This document shows, piece after piece, positions 24,167 to 35,605 of a stretch of 64,000 nucleotides of DNA. The notes beneath the pieces are model-generated. The model saw only the letters and a program-made list of their open reading frames with translations. It searched no databases and had not been told where the DNA came from. This DNA is from Numida meleagris (Eukaryota > Chordata > Aves > Galliformes > Numididae), in the NCBI RefSeq assembly GCF_002078875.1, contig NC_034409.1, forward strand, positions 11,751,399 to 11,815,398. Reading direction: 5' to 3'. Every line of letters begins with the position of its first letter. Positions within the stretch are counted from its first letter, which is position 1. The translations under genes were made by a program, and so were the position numbers.

Positions 24167-26471
24167 AAGGAGAGAGAGTGATTGCAACAGCATGTTTTAC
24201 AACAACACATGGCTCATTCATATAAGATCCAGACAGGCAGAAAACAAACACAGTTCATCCACTAACACAATTCTGTTGCAAATAAACTTTGATTGTTCTT
24301 AAAACTGCATTTTCAGTCATAAATTTTATAACATAAAGGACCCATGATGTGTACATGTAGCTTTTGTTTCACCTGGTTCTGTAAAATAGGGAAACTTTGG
24401 CTACTAAGAGCAGCTGTGGCTCTGTGCTGTTACGTCTCTAGACCCTTCTGTCAAGCAGAATTCAAGCTGCATGTCGGCTTACAGACAGCAGAGAAATTAG
24501 AGAGAACTTGGTAGTGAAGTGGTAACTTTTCTCTATATTCACAAGTGTCTCTCAATTCTGAGACAACACTTTAGAAAGAGACACATTCCCAAATGCTTTG
24601 AGATGCTGCTTTTGAAGTAACAAGGGGAGAGTGATGGAAGGGAGAGCGCATTAAAATCAGGTACAAAAGAAGAAAGCAATGGCTACATATGGAAGACTGG
24701 GTGCTCTAGCCTTTCATAAAAGAGGGGAGTGATTTAGTATTTATATATAAAAGCTGCCGCCAAGCTTTTTTTGGCCACAGCACTGAAGACAATCAAAGTA
24801 AAAATCCATTTATTCCACATTTGCTTAAAAAATACGTTTAGCCTCCTGAAACATTCATTCTTTTTCCTGCAAGAGCTCTGTTGTAAGACCTATGAAGTTC
24901 TGACCAAAGGATATAAAACGTACCGCAGTGACCAGCAGACTGTTAGTGATGGTTTCTTTTTTGGTAGTTTTATGTGATAATGTTTGAAAAAAAAAGCAAT
25001 TAGATTGCTCTGCAACGATATAATTTTGGTAATCATCTGGAAGATTTATTTATCTGTCATTAGAAATGTAAGTAAAAAACTTTTCATACTATTCACACAC
25101 ATGACAAACTAAGAGGAGTGTATACCATGCTTTTCATCCCATTTTGTTTGATGTTCAGCAGACCAACATTTTGACTCCTCCAAGAGTCTTGCAGCTCTGT
25201 GCCAGTAATGTCAAACTGGTTGTGCCCAGCCCTGCACAGGAGTCATTCTTCCAATAGCACGTCACATCCTCTAGTGCTATCTGAACTCTCTTACACTGGC
25301 AAAGGTCAATGTTAAGGGTGTTCTGTGTGTTAATATTCACAGCATTGATGACCCAGCAATGAATTAGTTACAAATTTTGGTTCAGGCCAGTCACAGTAAA
25401 GAAATGTGACAAAAATGATAAGATATGCAAGGGTTGTAAACTTAGCATTTATGAGCACTGATTCAAAATTAAGGGCAATGAAAAAGGTAGCAAATAACAC
25501 CAAGCAAAGTGTTAGGACTTTTGACACAGTTTGTAGTAAATAGAAAAATAATGAAGAAAAATGTTGTGCATTTGTTTAGAAAATAACAAAGGAATTAACA
25601 TAGTAGGAAGCTGTGTAATTGCAAAAGGAAGGATATTATTATTTTTTCCATTAAATTGATGGTGGTGTTAGCCCAAAATTCAAATCTGTAAAGAAAATGT
25701 TATTGTAAAAGCAGAATGCATAAAAGTCAATAAGCAACTGGAGGAACGAGTGGAAATTGTTCCTGCTGTTGACAGGTTTTTCTAAACAAGCTGAAATCAC
25801 AAAAATCCCCAAAGATTAACTCAGTTAATTTAGAAATTACGAGGGAGGAATGCAGTGGCTAGTGCTTTACACTATGCTAACTTTGTGTAATTGCCAAGCC
25901 CATAATGGGGCTGTGGAATCCAAAAATGAAAAGAGTGGAAAACAACAGAAATCACTGGGATGGCTCAGCTCGTTCTCATTGTTATATGACTTAGTAATCC
26001 TGCTCTCATTAAGATTCATGTAGTTAATGAAAAAGGCACACTTTGAGAAAGACACTTCTAGCTGTAATCTACGTTAATGTAAAGCTTTCTGTGTTTATGC
26101 TTTGGAAGTGCTGACACAAGCAGAGAGCCATTCATAAAGCAAGTTTATTTTCCAAATATATCAAGTACAGAATGCACACAAGAGCTTACAAAAGAAGGAA
26201 GCATTTCTCCAAGAGTCAGATTTCAAAATACACTTTATTAGCCTAAAAGATTCTGCTTTACATCTTAATCTTTTTTCCCTTTTTTTTTTCTTCTTGATTA
26301 CTTACCCATACCCTGTGACAGAAATTGTGTAACACCAGAGATAGCAATTTTTTCAGATTCATTTGGAAACATCCAATATTCCTGTTCAAACCTTTCATAT
26401 AACCTTAGCTAGAGGTTTTACTTAACGCTAAAGCCTCTCATGAAGTATTAAGGCTATCCCGGCTTTTCCTA
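24167..26471. other. Unique stretch upstream of the exon-like segment
   Basis: No transposon recognised. A TATA-box-like ATATATAAAAG followed by GCTGCCGCC lies at about 24743-24762 but has no other promoter support. Otherwise A+T-rich and CpG-poor. Confidence 0.45.
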
Positions 26472-26507
26472 TTTCATTTCTTCAACGATGCAGTTGAAGA
26501 AATGAAA
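26472..26507 (+). other. Perfect 15-bp inverted repeat (hairpin) next to a branch-site motif
   Basis: TTTCATTTCTTCAAC (26472-26486) is the exact reverse complement of GTTGAAGAAATGAAA (26493-26507), separated by the six bases GATGCA. Immediately after comes TACTAAT (26509-26515), close to the ideal branch-point sequence, about 28 nt before the AG that would open the exon-like segment. In a pre-mRNA the hairpin would sit directly 5' of the branch site and could influence its use. The pairing is certain; the splicing role is inferred. Confidence 0.7.
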
Positions 26508-26542
26508 GTACTAATCCTTCTCAGCATGGCTTTTAGTTCCAG

Positions 26543-26698
26543 GCAGAACAGGAGTTCGCGGAGCAGTTGGACTATCAGATTGCGTCATGCCTGGAAGCTG
26601 CATCCCGTGTTGCCATGGCAATGCCATACAACAGTTTTTCTGAGCTGTACCACCTAGATGGAGCAGCAGCTCCCATCAAGTACAATGCACAGGTCTAG
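26543..26698 (+). CDS. Exon-like coding segment of an unidentified gene
   Basis: A 50- to 52-codon open stretch bounded by in-frame stops: TAG at 26534-26536 and TAG at 26696-26698. It opens just after acceptor-type AGs (TTTTAG ending 26536, or TTCCAG ending 26542, both giving the same frame). A TACTAAT branch motif and pyrimidines lie upstream. The peptide has ordinary globular composition (QLDYQIASCLEAASR, then PYNSFSELYHLDG) and the segment is G+C-richer than its flanks. Two readings are possible. It may be an internal exon of 150 bp ending at CAG|GT (26692/26693), though the donor GTCTAG is weak. It may instead be a terminal exon ending ...NAQV at the TAG, with a 3' UTR running to an AATAAA near 27227. 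I do not recognise the protein. It would be too short to stand alone as a gene. Confidence 0.5.
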   Translation, partial: AEQEFAEQLDYQIASCLEAASRVAMAMPYNSFSELYHLDGAAAPIKYNAQV

Positions 26699-28370
26699 CA
26701 GGGCATCCCTATTTTGAGCTTTTACAACTACATCTCGTTGAGATGAGCTGTGAAGTTTGTGCGTGTGTCCGATCTAGTTATATCAGTAGAATCTGAGGTA
26801 GTATGTATTTATGTAGCCTCTGTATAACTATAAAATTCACTCACTTTTCATATAGCTTATGCTATCCTATGTGCATCCACCTGAATCTGGGAATTCTACT
26901 GATCTCAAAGTACGCCACTGAGATTGATGTTTGTGGAAAAGATTTTGAGGTTCTTCTGAGATAAGTCCTTCATCTGATCTCCCTCTGAAATATCACTTGT
27001 CTGTGTGCTACTATGGGCTGGGCTAGCTGCAGCTTGGCTTTTTGGAGGTACACAGCACTGGGGATTGGACTGAGAATGAGGCAAGTGCTGGGTTCATTTG
27101 CTTTTCTTTTTGATAGCGGTCTAGTCTGTAATCGTACCTAAGTCTCTAATGCCTTCAGCCCATGAAATACAGAGGCTGATAATGTTGCCAGTCCTGTTGC
27201 CATGTAGCATGCTTAAAAATTAGACATGAAATAAAATGTGTGAATATGCATTTTTTCATAGCGAGTAGATTTTTATTATCAGTTATAAAAGTTACATCTT
27301 CTCAGAGATGGAATGTGTAGACTGTCTTACAAAGGTAATGATGTCATTTTTTAGGGCTTGTTGATGGATATTCTAGTCACATTTTTGTCTACAGTTTTCA
27401 TGAGAATGCTGCCACTTCTATCAAGTGCCTAGCAAGTTCCATAAATAGCCATCTTTGGGAGTGCAAGGGCAGGGAGAAGAGAGCTCATGTATAACAAGAT
27501 TCCACTTAGATTTCACATGTTAGTTTTTTCTGTACTGGAAGTTATTGGTAAAGAAGTTTAAGACTGAAGGAAAGGATTGCACTTCTCAAATATGCTCATC
27601 ATAGGCTTGCTCTCCATTCATTATTATTTAGGTCTCTGCCTCAGGCTAACTTGATGACAGAAACCATTGCTCTGCAGGGGAAAAAGAACTTCAGTGCTGC
27701 AACTCTAGAAGTGATTAAAGGTTTGTTTAAACACTGGGAGAATATTCAGTTCACCTTAAAATCATCTCTCGTGTTGAAATGAGCACAGTGTATATCAGTT
27801 TGGGAGAAAGAATGGTGCTGATGGTCTCCTACTTTATATAACTGCAGATACTGTGCATTTAAAAAGCAACACTTCAAAGTGATTTAATGCATTAATTGGA
27901 TAAAAGAAAAACAAGTCAGTTTCTAAATTAAGGGAAGTTAATAAAGCTGGCAGATCTTTGGAAAAAAGAGACGTATTCTCTTTGTATTTTACAGGATTCT
28001 TCTGAAATGTATTTTTTTGCTTTGATATAGCTTTGATTAAGTGTTTCAGGGGTAAAAATCCAATTATGACTAAACTCAATGTGTTGAAAATACCCAGAAG
28101 AGAACTTAAATCTAATTGATGTGTCTGAATTCATATTCAAAGTGAGGAATTACCTAACATATGTTTGTAAAGCATTGTACCAGTGTTCATTTCGTTGCAG
28201 CATTTTTCTTCTTTCAAGATTTTTGGCCTCAAAAAATAAAATGAAAACAACGAAATGCAGTACTTCAAATGTAGTGATGGCTTTTCCAACTTTCTTAATT
28301 GCTCATACTGTGATGGGTTAATGGATCAGAATTTTCTAGCGCACTTTCCTTGACTTCAATTAACTTGTTT
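26699..28370. other. Non-coding stretch, possible 3' UTR at its start
   Basis: If the preceding segment is a terminal exon, this begins with its 3' UTR; an AATAAA lies near 27227-27232. The rest is A+T-rich unique sequence with no accepted gene. The frames at 27834-28140 (minus) and 28121-28321 (plus) have no coding support. Confidence 0.4.
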
Positions 28371-28437
28371 TTTGACCTTTGGGAAAGTCACTGCACATCT
28401 CTATACGTCAGTAAGTATCACTGTGGATAATGATACT
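28371..28437 (+). mobile_element. MIR-type SINE core remnant
   Basis: TTGACCTTTGGGAAAGTCAC, then a CATCTCTA/CGTCAGT region, then GGATAATGATACT, follow the order of the MIR consensus (TGACCTTGGGCAAGTCAC...CTCTCTG-GCCTCAG...GGATAATAAT-CC). MIR is an ancient amniote tRNA-derived SINE, rare and eroded in birds. The match is partial and covers about 67 bp. Confidence 0.6.
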
Positions 28438-29584
28438 CAGTTAGTGTTCATTTTTTAAAAAAATGTATTCATGCTTACAGTTGAGATAGAAATGTGAAGT
28501 AATACTGCTAGCACCAGTAGTATTAGTACTACTAGTTTTCCAGTCTCTCCAAAACCAACATTTTGAAGTTAATGTTACTCTTTATATAGCTAATAAAGGC
28601 ACTGCTTCCACTGTGATTGTTAGGGTGCTGTGAATGTAGCTGCACCTAAAAGGACAAATGTTTCATTTTTCATTTCAGTGGCCAAGCAGACAGACTCCAA
28701 CAGTAAGAAACCAGTGAGATATAATAAGTTTGTGATTTTTCACTTTAAGGGAAGGACATACTTTAGTTTTCTGTTATTTATGAGTGGGAAGATGAAGTTC
28801 TCTCCAAGCTGAGAAAGATTTAGGACTACACCAAACAAGCTGGCATGTTTTATTGGCAGAACTCATTTGCTTTCTTCATGCTGTGCAAGCTGACACGATG
28901 AGGTTGTAAAAAGAGTCAACAATACCATAAGAGATAGTTAAAAAGAAAATTGGGGGAAACGTAACCATTTTATTTTCCTCTAAAATGTAATTTGGTTTTT
29001 CCAAGCAATGATAAAGTACAGGTCTTTAAGATGGTACCTGGAAGTATGCATCTGTCCCAGCTGGATGTTTAACTGGAATGTGTAGCTACCAGCTGGTGTG
29101 ACATCATAGTGATATTGATTTCTGTTAGTAAAAAAAAAAAAAATCACCAAAGATCAATTATATGTCATGTGCTAAAAAAGTTGGAAAGAGATACTTGCTG
29201 CCAGTTGCTTCATTCGTACATATGGTTAAATCTCAGGCAAAGTTGAATTACCTGCCCTGTGGATTAACTCTGCAACAATGAAGGAGATGTAGATACTTCA
29301 TAGAGCCAAGTCATGCCTGGGAAGATTTTTGTTAGCTCCAGTGCAGCACAAATCCAGATATCTTTTTTCAGTGCTAGCTGGAGCTGAAGAGGTGGAGCTC
29401 CTGAGCAGCACAGAGCTTAGTGATGATTCGGTGGGTCCCCATCTCCCCGGGCAGAGCTTCTGCACCAGCTCAACGTACTCAGAAGTTTGCTCAGGGTGAT
29501 GATATGCCTGTGACTGGGTGCAGCATCACAATGGGATGCTGTAGGGTTTACTAGCCCTGGCGAGCACTGAAGTCACCATATGCT
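28438..29584. other. AT-rich unique stretch
   Basis: Contains an A-run at about 29130-29143. No gene or repeat family seen. Confidence 0.5.
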
Positions 29585-29640
29585 GATAGTTTCATACCTC
29601 CCAGCTGGTCAGGCTTAGCACTTGACTGGGAGACTGCTGG
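29585..29640 (+). mobile_element. 5S-rRNA-like SINE head remnant (AmnSINE1-type?)
   Basis: TTAGCACTTGACTGGGAGAC followed by TGCTGG matches the 3' part of 5S rRNA (TTAGTACTTGGATGGGAGAC, then CGCCTGG), the region with the internal RNA polymerase III promoter. The preceding TCATACCTCCC resembles the 5S start CCATACCACCC, with the intervening 5S sequence deleted. SINE3-class elements such as AmnSINE1 carry a 5S-derived head. It is too decayed to be a working 5S gene; a lone 5S pseudogene is the alternative. Confidence 0.45.
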
Positions 29641-32600
29641 TGCATTCACCTGCTTGAGCTGGTTGCAAGCAGTTGTGCAGAGCGACTGAGGAGGGGTTTC
29701 CGTCTCCTTCCCAGCCTCAGGTACCACATATATCCACATATACCCAAATATGGGTAGTTCAAAGGCAGTGCCCAAAGAATACAGCAAAAGCTGTGGGCAC
29801 CTTTTCTTTGGCTTTATGAGTTGTAGATGAAATCTCCTCTGTTAAAATATTTTTTTTTTCTGTGAAATCTGTTCTGTTCTCAGTTTAGCATTGAAAAACT
29901 GAAAATATGCTATTTTTTTACTTGGTGTTGGTATCAGTTTTTACACAAAGCTGTAAAGTGGATGAGCTTAAGAATAATTTGCACAGTTATTTCTAACAAG
30001 CTTAATTAGAGTGAGGTTAACTGAGGACAAATCCAGACTGTTAGACCTTGGAGTGACTGCTCCCCTTAACCTCAGATCACTAGTCCATGATCCTAACTTC
30101 TATTAATATAACTTCTTCTCTAGGTCCTGGGGCCATGCTGCTAGGATGTCACATATGAAAGATGCACAGTAGTGCTTACTCTGCTTATCTCTGGGTTCAT
30201 CCGTGCCCTAAAAACTGTATGAAAGTGGGTATATGTTTATAGGCAACGCATAGCAACCCTCTATTTATTGCATTGGTTCACATTCTGAGGAATGCATCCT
30301 CGGTATCTCAGACAAGGGTCAAATAAACAAGCACAAGCAGACCTAATTTAATTATATGGCATAATTAAATACATTTGGGGGGATTAACTTTGTTTGCTAT
30401 TAGCTTCAGTTATTCAGATTTTTTGTTCTGGAATTATTTAAGTGAACATTTCAGATGCTAGGGAGCCTTTAATCAGTTTTACCAGTGACATGCATATGTT
30501 TCTCAAAGGAAGCATATTTTAGTCTGTGACTTTCTCAACACTTCAGAGAATAAAAAGGAAGTTGTAGAAACTGTGAAATGTATTACATAGAGTGGCTGTT
30601 AATTCCCTATCTGATATAATTGGAACTTAGTCAATAGAAGTGCTACATGGCTGAGGCAAGTCTTTGAAGTATGGCTGTGATGAAAAGTAACCAAATAAAG
30701 AGAAAAATAACAAATATCTATGAAATCAATGGGATTATATTTAACTACTGGCCTCAGATGAGGTATTCCTTTTCTTACTACCTGTTGACTTTACTGACAT
30801 CAAGTCTTTTACCAACGTCAAAATGATATCAGAGGATTCCGGTTATGTCATCTTTTTATGTAGCTTTTTTTCTGGGTAAACTGTGTGCAGGTATGTTCCA
30901 GGAACTTGAAAGGAGCAGTACCACAGTGATCAGAGCATTCCCCCTTCTGAAAGTCTTCACCAGCTTACAGTAGGAGCATGAACTGATGAACTGCTGACTT
31001 CAGTTTTCCCTGTTATTGCCTTAGGCAGAAGGTGAATGAAGTTGTCATATACTTTGGAAAGTGGTCACAACAGAGAAAACATAATTCTGTCTTCTTGGAA
31101 ACCAGTGGTAAAAATCCAGCTGATTTCTGTAGTTTCAGGGTGCACATACTCAACATGACCAAAACAGAAGGCAGGACCAGCAGAAGCTGGACTATCAGTT
31201 AATTTTAGCCATACCCCGCAGCAATTGTGCTTTGCACATACCTAACATCTGTCATCCAGAGAAATGCGCTGGATTTTCCCATCAAGACCCAGGAATTGCT
31301 TCCTGTCTGTGAGATACCTAAGTACTAGAATTCAGCTACTCAAGCAATGGTAAACTAAGGTGTGCAGGTGTCCAGAAGCAGGGAGCAGGCAGCTCAAGGG
31401 CATGGCTGTGCTACAGTGCCAGGTTTCTGCCCTCACCTGTGAGCATAAACTCTTGTTTTAGTGTCTGCACAGCTCAAGAGCTACAACAGAAAGCAGGAAA
31501 AATGCTGTCTGTTTCCACTGATTTTCGAACGGGCTGCTAATTGAGACATAACACTCCTGCTGTAATGCTGGTGTATGTGACAGCTCACACCCATTTAGTG
31601 TCTATTAGTGTTATTCTTCTTACTTTAGAAACTAAATCTGGCACCACATTTTACAGCTTGGGAAAAGATCCTACGATGAACAAAGCACTGGGATGCAGTC
31701 AGAAGAGTCTAGTCATTAATACCAGCCACCATTTCAGTTCTCAAAAGTGCCAGCATTAGTGTCTGACAGGAGACTATTTGTTAAGGGAAGGAAAAGGTCT
31801 GTTTTAAAAGAGAATGTCCTGGTAGGATGCCTATTAAAATAACAATTACAGACCATAGAAGTACCAGTTCTGGAAGAACCCTGGAAATATTTCTTTTCTT
31901 CTATCCATCCTGTGCAAAAACTTCTGTGGATAATGATGTCTTGAGTTTATTAAGGGGACTCTTTCAAGGCTGACAGACCAAAAATTTGAACTTTCCCAAA
32001 ACAAACAAGCCAACCCTACAATTTTTTTCCCATACAAAAATATTACAGCAGTAGCCAGCACTTCAAAGGCTAGGCATTTTCAGATTGCAGCAAGCAGGGG
32101 ATAGCTCGAAGCATTGTTCAAAAGCCAGAGCAGCCTTCATTTCTAGGCAAGCTGCTTCAAGTTGGGTAGTAATTTAGAATACATCCGTACTGCAGAGATA
32201 AGTCAGCATATCGCTTCAGAGCTGCCAATAACTGAACATACACAATAATCCCTACTTTCAGTGTGCAGGCACATGACGTTTAGCCTTACTGCCTCATTGG
32301 CAGAGCAATGCTGTTGTGGTGAGACTGACTCTTACTGATCGCTGTGCCCGGCTGTGTGGGGCTGAAGAAGCCTTCCCTTCTTGATGCTCCTCAAAACCTC
32401 TAGTCTGACTTTGAGATATCTGATTCTATATCCCTGAATTCTGGTGCAGAAATTACCTTTGATTTTCATAAATGATCAATTGTTTTTGGCCCTAATAGTT
32501 TGTGCTTCTAACATTTATATACTACTTCTGGAGAGCATTTCCATCCTGCAGCAGGCTGTCTGTAATGTGGCTCCAATCCACAGCACTAGTCTGGTCTCAG

Positions 32601-34612
32601 TGGTTAGGGAGCTCCTCCCCTCTCCGTGTCGTCTGTGAAATCAGATAGCTGGACACTTGTGGAGCCATGTGGGGCCCCATTCCACAATTCCTAATGCAGC
32701 AGTTGCTCTGGAATATACATTTTCTGTAGGAAACTAAACTTTGTCTACAGCTCCTGTGCTTCATAGCAGAGTCACATCCGGAGCAGATGGTGGCATCCAC
32801 CACCAACCCCACCTGAGACACAGCTGCTATTTAATTGCACACCCAAGAAGTTGGCTTTGCTCAACACTGCAAAAAAGTTGGCCAGGGAGGGAGAAACTGT
32901 AAAGACTAGGGGGAAAAAAAGGATTGAGTGAAAAGGAGGCTCATGTTTCTTAAAGACATGAGGCTTTAAGAGCATGGAAAGGTCAGCTCTGCTTGTTTAG
33001 GACCAGCTTCTTTCAATGCAGTGAAGGATGCTTCATGCTGGAGGGGAGGCACTTCATGCCGTGTCAGTTTACATTCAGCCCTAAGAAGGAGAATTACCAT
33101 CCCCTTTCCAGCAATGTAGAAAGGAGGCCACCATCCCACTCATCTGCAGGCATGTGGAAACAGTGGGGGAAATTAAACTCACAGGCAGTGATTTATTGCG
33201 GCTTACACTGCTTCTTGTGTGCAAGTCAGAGATTATAATATCCAAAACACAATCAGCATTGTGACAGCATTTTTACAGGTATCCAGATGTTTCAACAGGA
33301 CAAAGAGCTGAAGAAATAGGTCTGTAGTCCTTACAAAATCTTGCAGTAATATTTTTGAGATTCTTTGGAAGTTCAGGTCCTGTAGTCTGGCCAGATGCAC
33401 TTGGAAGGGCACACTGGGCCATCAGCACACCTTTGCATGCCTTTAGTCCTTCTCACACCAGCAGCTCCAAGCTCTCTGCTGCCAACCCTTGCTGCTTACT
33501 GCTGTAGCCTATCTATGAGATCCATCCAACAAGCATTGCACCATTTTCAGCACATAATCCAGTCTTCACCCTGTGCTTCACAGCCTCACACACAGAGCAC
33601 TCCCACAGGTGATGCAGATACCTTGTGGCTGCACAGAAGTCCTCACTCTTCAGGCTGCCTATTGATCGTCGTTTGTGAGTCCTGCAATACCCACTCTTCT
33701 CTCCTGTGAATTGTTCCAAGCTACTCTGAGAAATTTGCTGTTTTTTCTGCACTCCCTATAAGTCACCACCTCCTTCTCATGAGCTGTCTGCTGATTGAAA
33801 CTGATATGAGATTTTTAAAGCATTGGAATAATATTTAGCACTCTCATTATGTTTTCATAAGTGCTAGTAATAATAATGTAATATTGATTCATCAGATTTC
33901 ACACTGGAAAACCCAGCAAGTCAGCAAGATTGGGAAATGTGAAATGATCTCTAAAGGTGCCCTGTAATGGAATACTGATTTAAAAATTGTGATTGTAGAG
34001 CAATAGTGAATGTTTTCACACACTCTTCCCTAGACGAGTACTTAAAATAGCAAGATATGCATTTATATATGGCAGAATTATGCTAGAGCAACATTCCAGC
34101 AAGAAAAAAAAAAAAGTGAAAACAATGTATACTATACTAAGATAGAATAAAAGGAGAGCTGAACGCTGTGCCGTCCCTTCCGGCCTTATGACGTGTGTGT
34201 GGGATGGTGGGATGAACTCAGGGTTGAGCGTGCAGTACTGGAAAACAAAACTCTGAGGTCTGAATTGCTGCCTCCTTGGCTGCATTTCTTTCTCTGTAGC
34301 CCGAGCTAGTGTTTAAATTAATTTATTCTCCTGTGGCTGCTCCCATGGAATACATTAGCTATTCGTAGGCATTGAAATCTATCGAGCAGGGAGGGCACTG
34401 TGCAAGAGGAAATTTGCATTAGCCAGTGTGGCTGAGGGTTGATGTAAGTTCTGCGGATGAGAATATAACTTTAATTACTGAAGACAAATTCTTGAGGTAG
34501 CAAAAGAGTAATCTTGCCATCTACAGACATCTCTTCTTTCTCTGAGACAGTTTGGGTGGTGGAGGTGTTGGGGAAGCCCTTCTAGCTGACAACACAGGGG
34601 GTCCTTAGCAGA
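29641..34612. other. Unique stretch without recognised gene
   Basis: No transposon recognised over about 5 kb, unusual beside the CR1-rich DNA that follows. 34290-34500 contains an octamer-like ATTTGCAT and TTTAATTA homeodomain-type words. An A-run lies at 34103-34115. Open frames at 32597-33752 overlap on both strands and lack coding character. Confidence 0.45.
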
Positions 34613-35605
34613 TCATGGAATCATAAAATTGTTTGAGTTGAAAGAGACCTTTAAAACAAGTCATCCAGTCCAACCCCCCTGCAACAAACAAGGACACCTG
34701 GAGCTTGTTCAGGTTGCTCAGAGCCCCATACAGCCTGATCTTGGATGTCTCCAGGGACGGGGCCTCCACAACCTCTCTGGGCAACCTGTTCCACTGCCTC
34801 ACCACCCTTATTATACAAAACTTCTTCCTTATATCCAATCTAAATCTCCCTTCTTTTAGTTTGAAACTGTTTCCCCTTGTCCTGTCACCACAGACCCTGC
34901 TAAAAAGTCTGTCCCCTTCTTTCTTACAGCTCCCCTTTAGATATTGAAAGGCCATGCTTAGGTCTCCCAGGAGCCTTCTCTTCTTCAGGCTGAACAGCCC
35001 CAGCTCTCTTTGCCTTTCCTCGTGGTGGGGGGAAACAATGCCTTGGATCATTTTTGTGGCCCTCCTCTGGATGTGCTCCAACAGCTCCATGTCTCTCCTG
35101 TGCTGAGGACTCCCCATCTGGATGCAGTATTCCAGGTGAGGTCTCACCAGCGCAGAGCAGAGGAGCAGGATCACCTCCCTCAATTTGTTGGCCGTGCTTC
35201 TTCTGATGCAGCCCAGGATACAGTTGGCTTTCTGGGCTGCAAGAGCACATTGCTGTCTCCTGCCCAGCTTTTCATCCACCAGCACCCCAAGTCCTTTCTG
35301 ACAGGGCTGTTTTCCATCCTTTGGAAGCCCAGCTTGTACTGATAGTGGGGCATGTCTTGACCCAGATGCAAGACACTCCACTTGGCTTTGTTGAACTTCA
35401 TGAGGTTCACCTGGGCCCACCACTGGAGCCTATCTAGGTCTGTCTGGATGGCAGGCTGTCCCTCAGGTGTGTCAGCTGCACCACACAGCTTGATGTCATC
35501 CGCAAACCTGCTGAAGGTACACTTGATCCCAATGTTAATGTCATTGATGAAGATTAAGCAGCACCAGTTGCAGTACTGACCCCTGAGGGGCACCACTTGT
35601 TTCTG
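34613..35605 (-). mobile_element. CR1 LINE, about 1 kb, antisense, with ORF2 C-terminal remnants
   Basis: The low-coordinate end is the CR1 3' terminus (ATCATGGAATCATAAAATTG, then AGACCTTTAA and CCAGTCCAACCCCCC). The copy runs upstream into ORF2. Two minus-strand frames carry it. 35180-35596 includes the reverse-transcriptase YxDD-type box as FADDIKL. Frame 34605-35423 continues with the C-terminal region (VRPHLEYCIQMGSP, LLGDLSMAFQYLKG, WNRLPREVVEAPSL). The shift between frames, near 35300-35420, shows a frameshift, so no intact protein is made. A full CR1 is about 4.5 kb; this copy is truncated inside the reverse transcriptase. Confidence 0.95.

Noticed and set aside
23945..24210. Gly/Arg/Glu/Lys repeat proteins on the minus strand
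   Set aside because: Direct translation of the (CCCTTCCT)n tract in two frames.
24743..24762. TATA-box-like ATATATAAAAG followed by GCTGCCGCC
   Set aside because: No CpG enrichment, initiator or following exon; A+T-rich DNA gives such words often.
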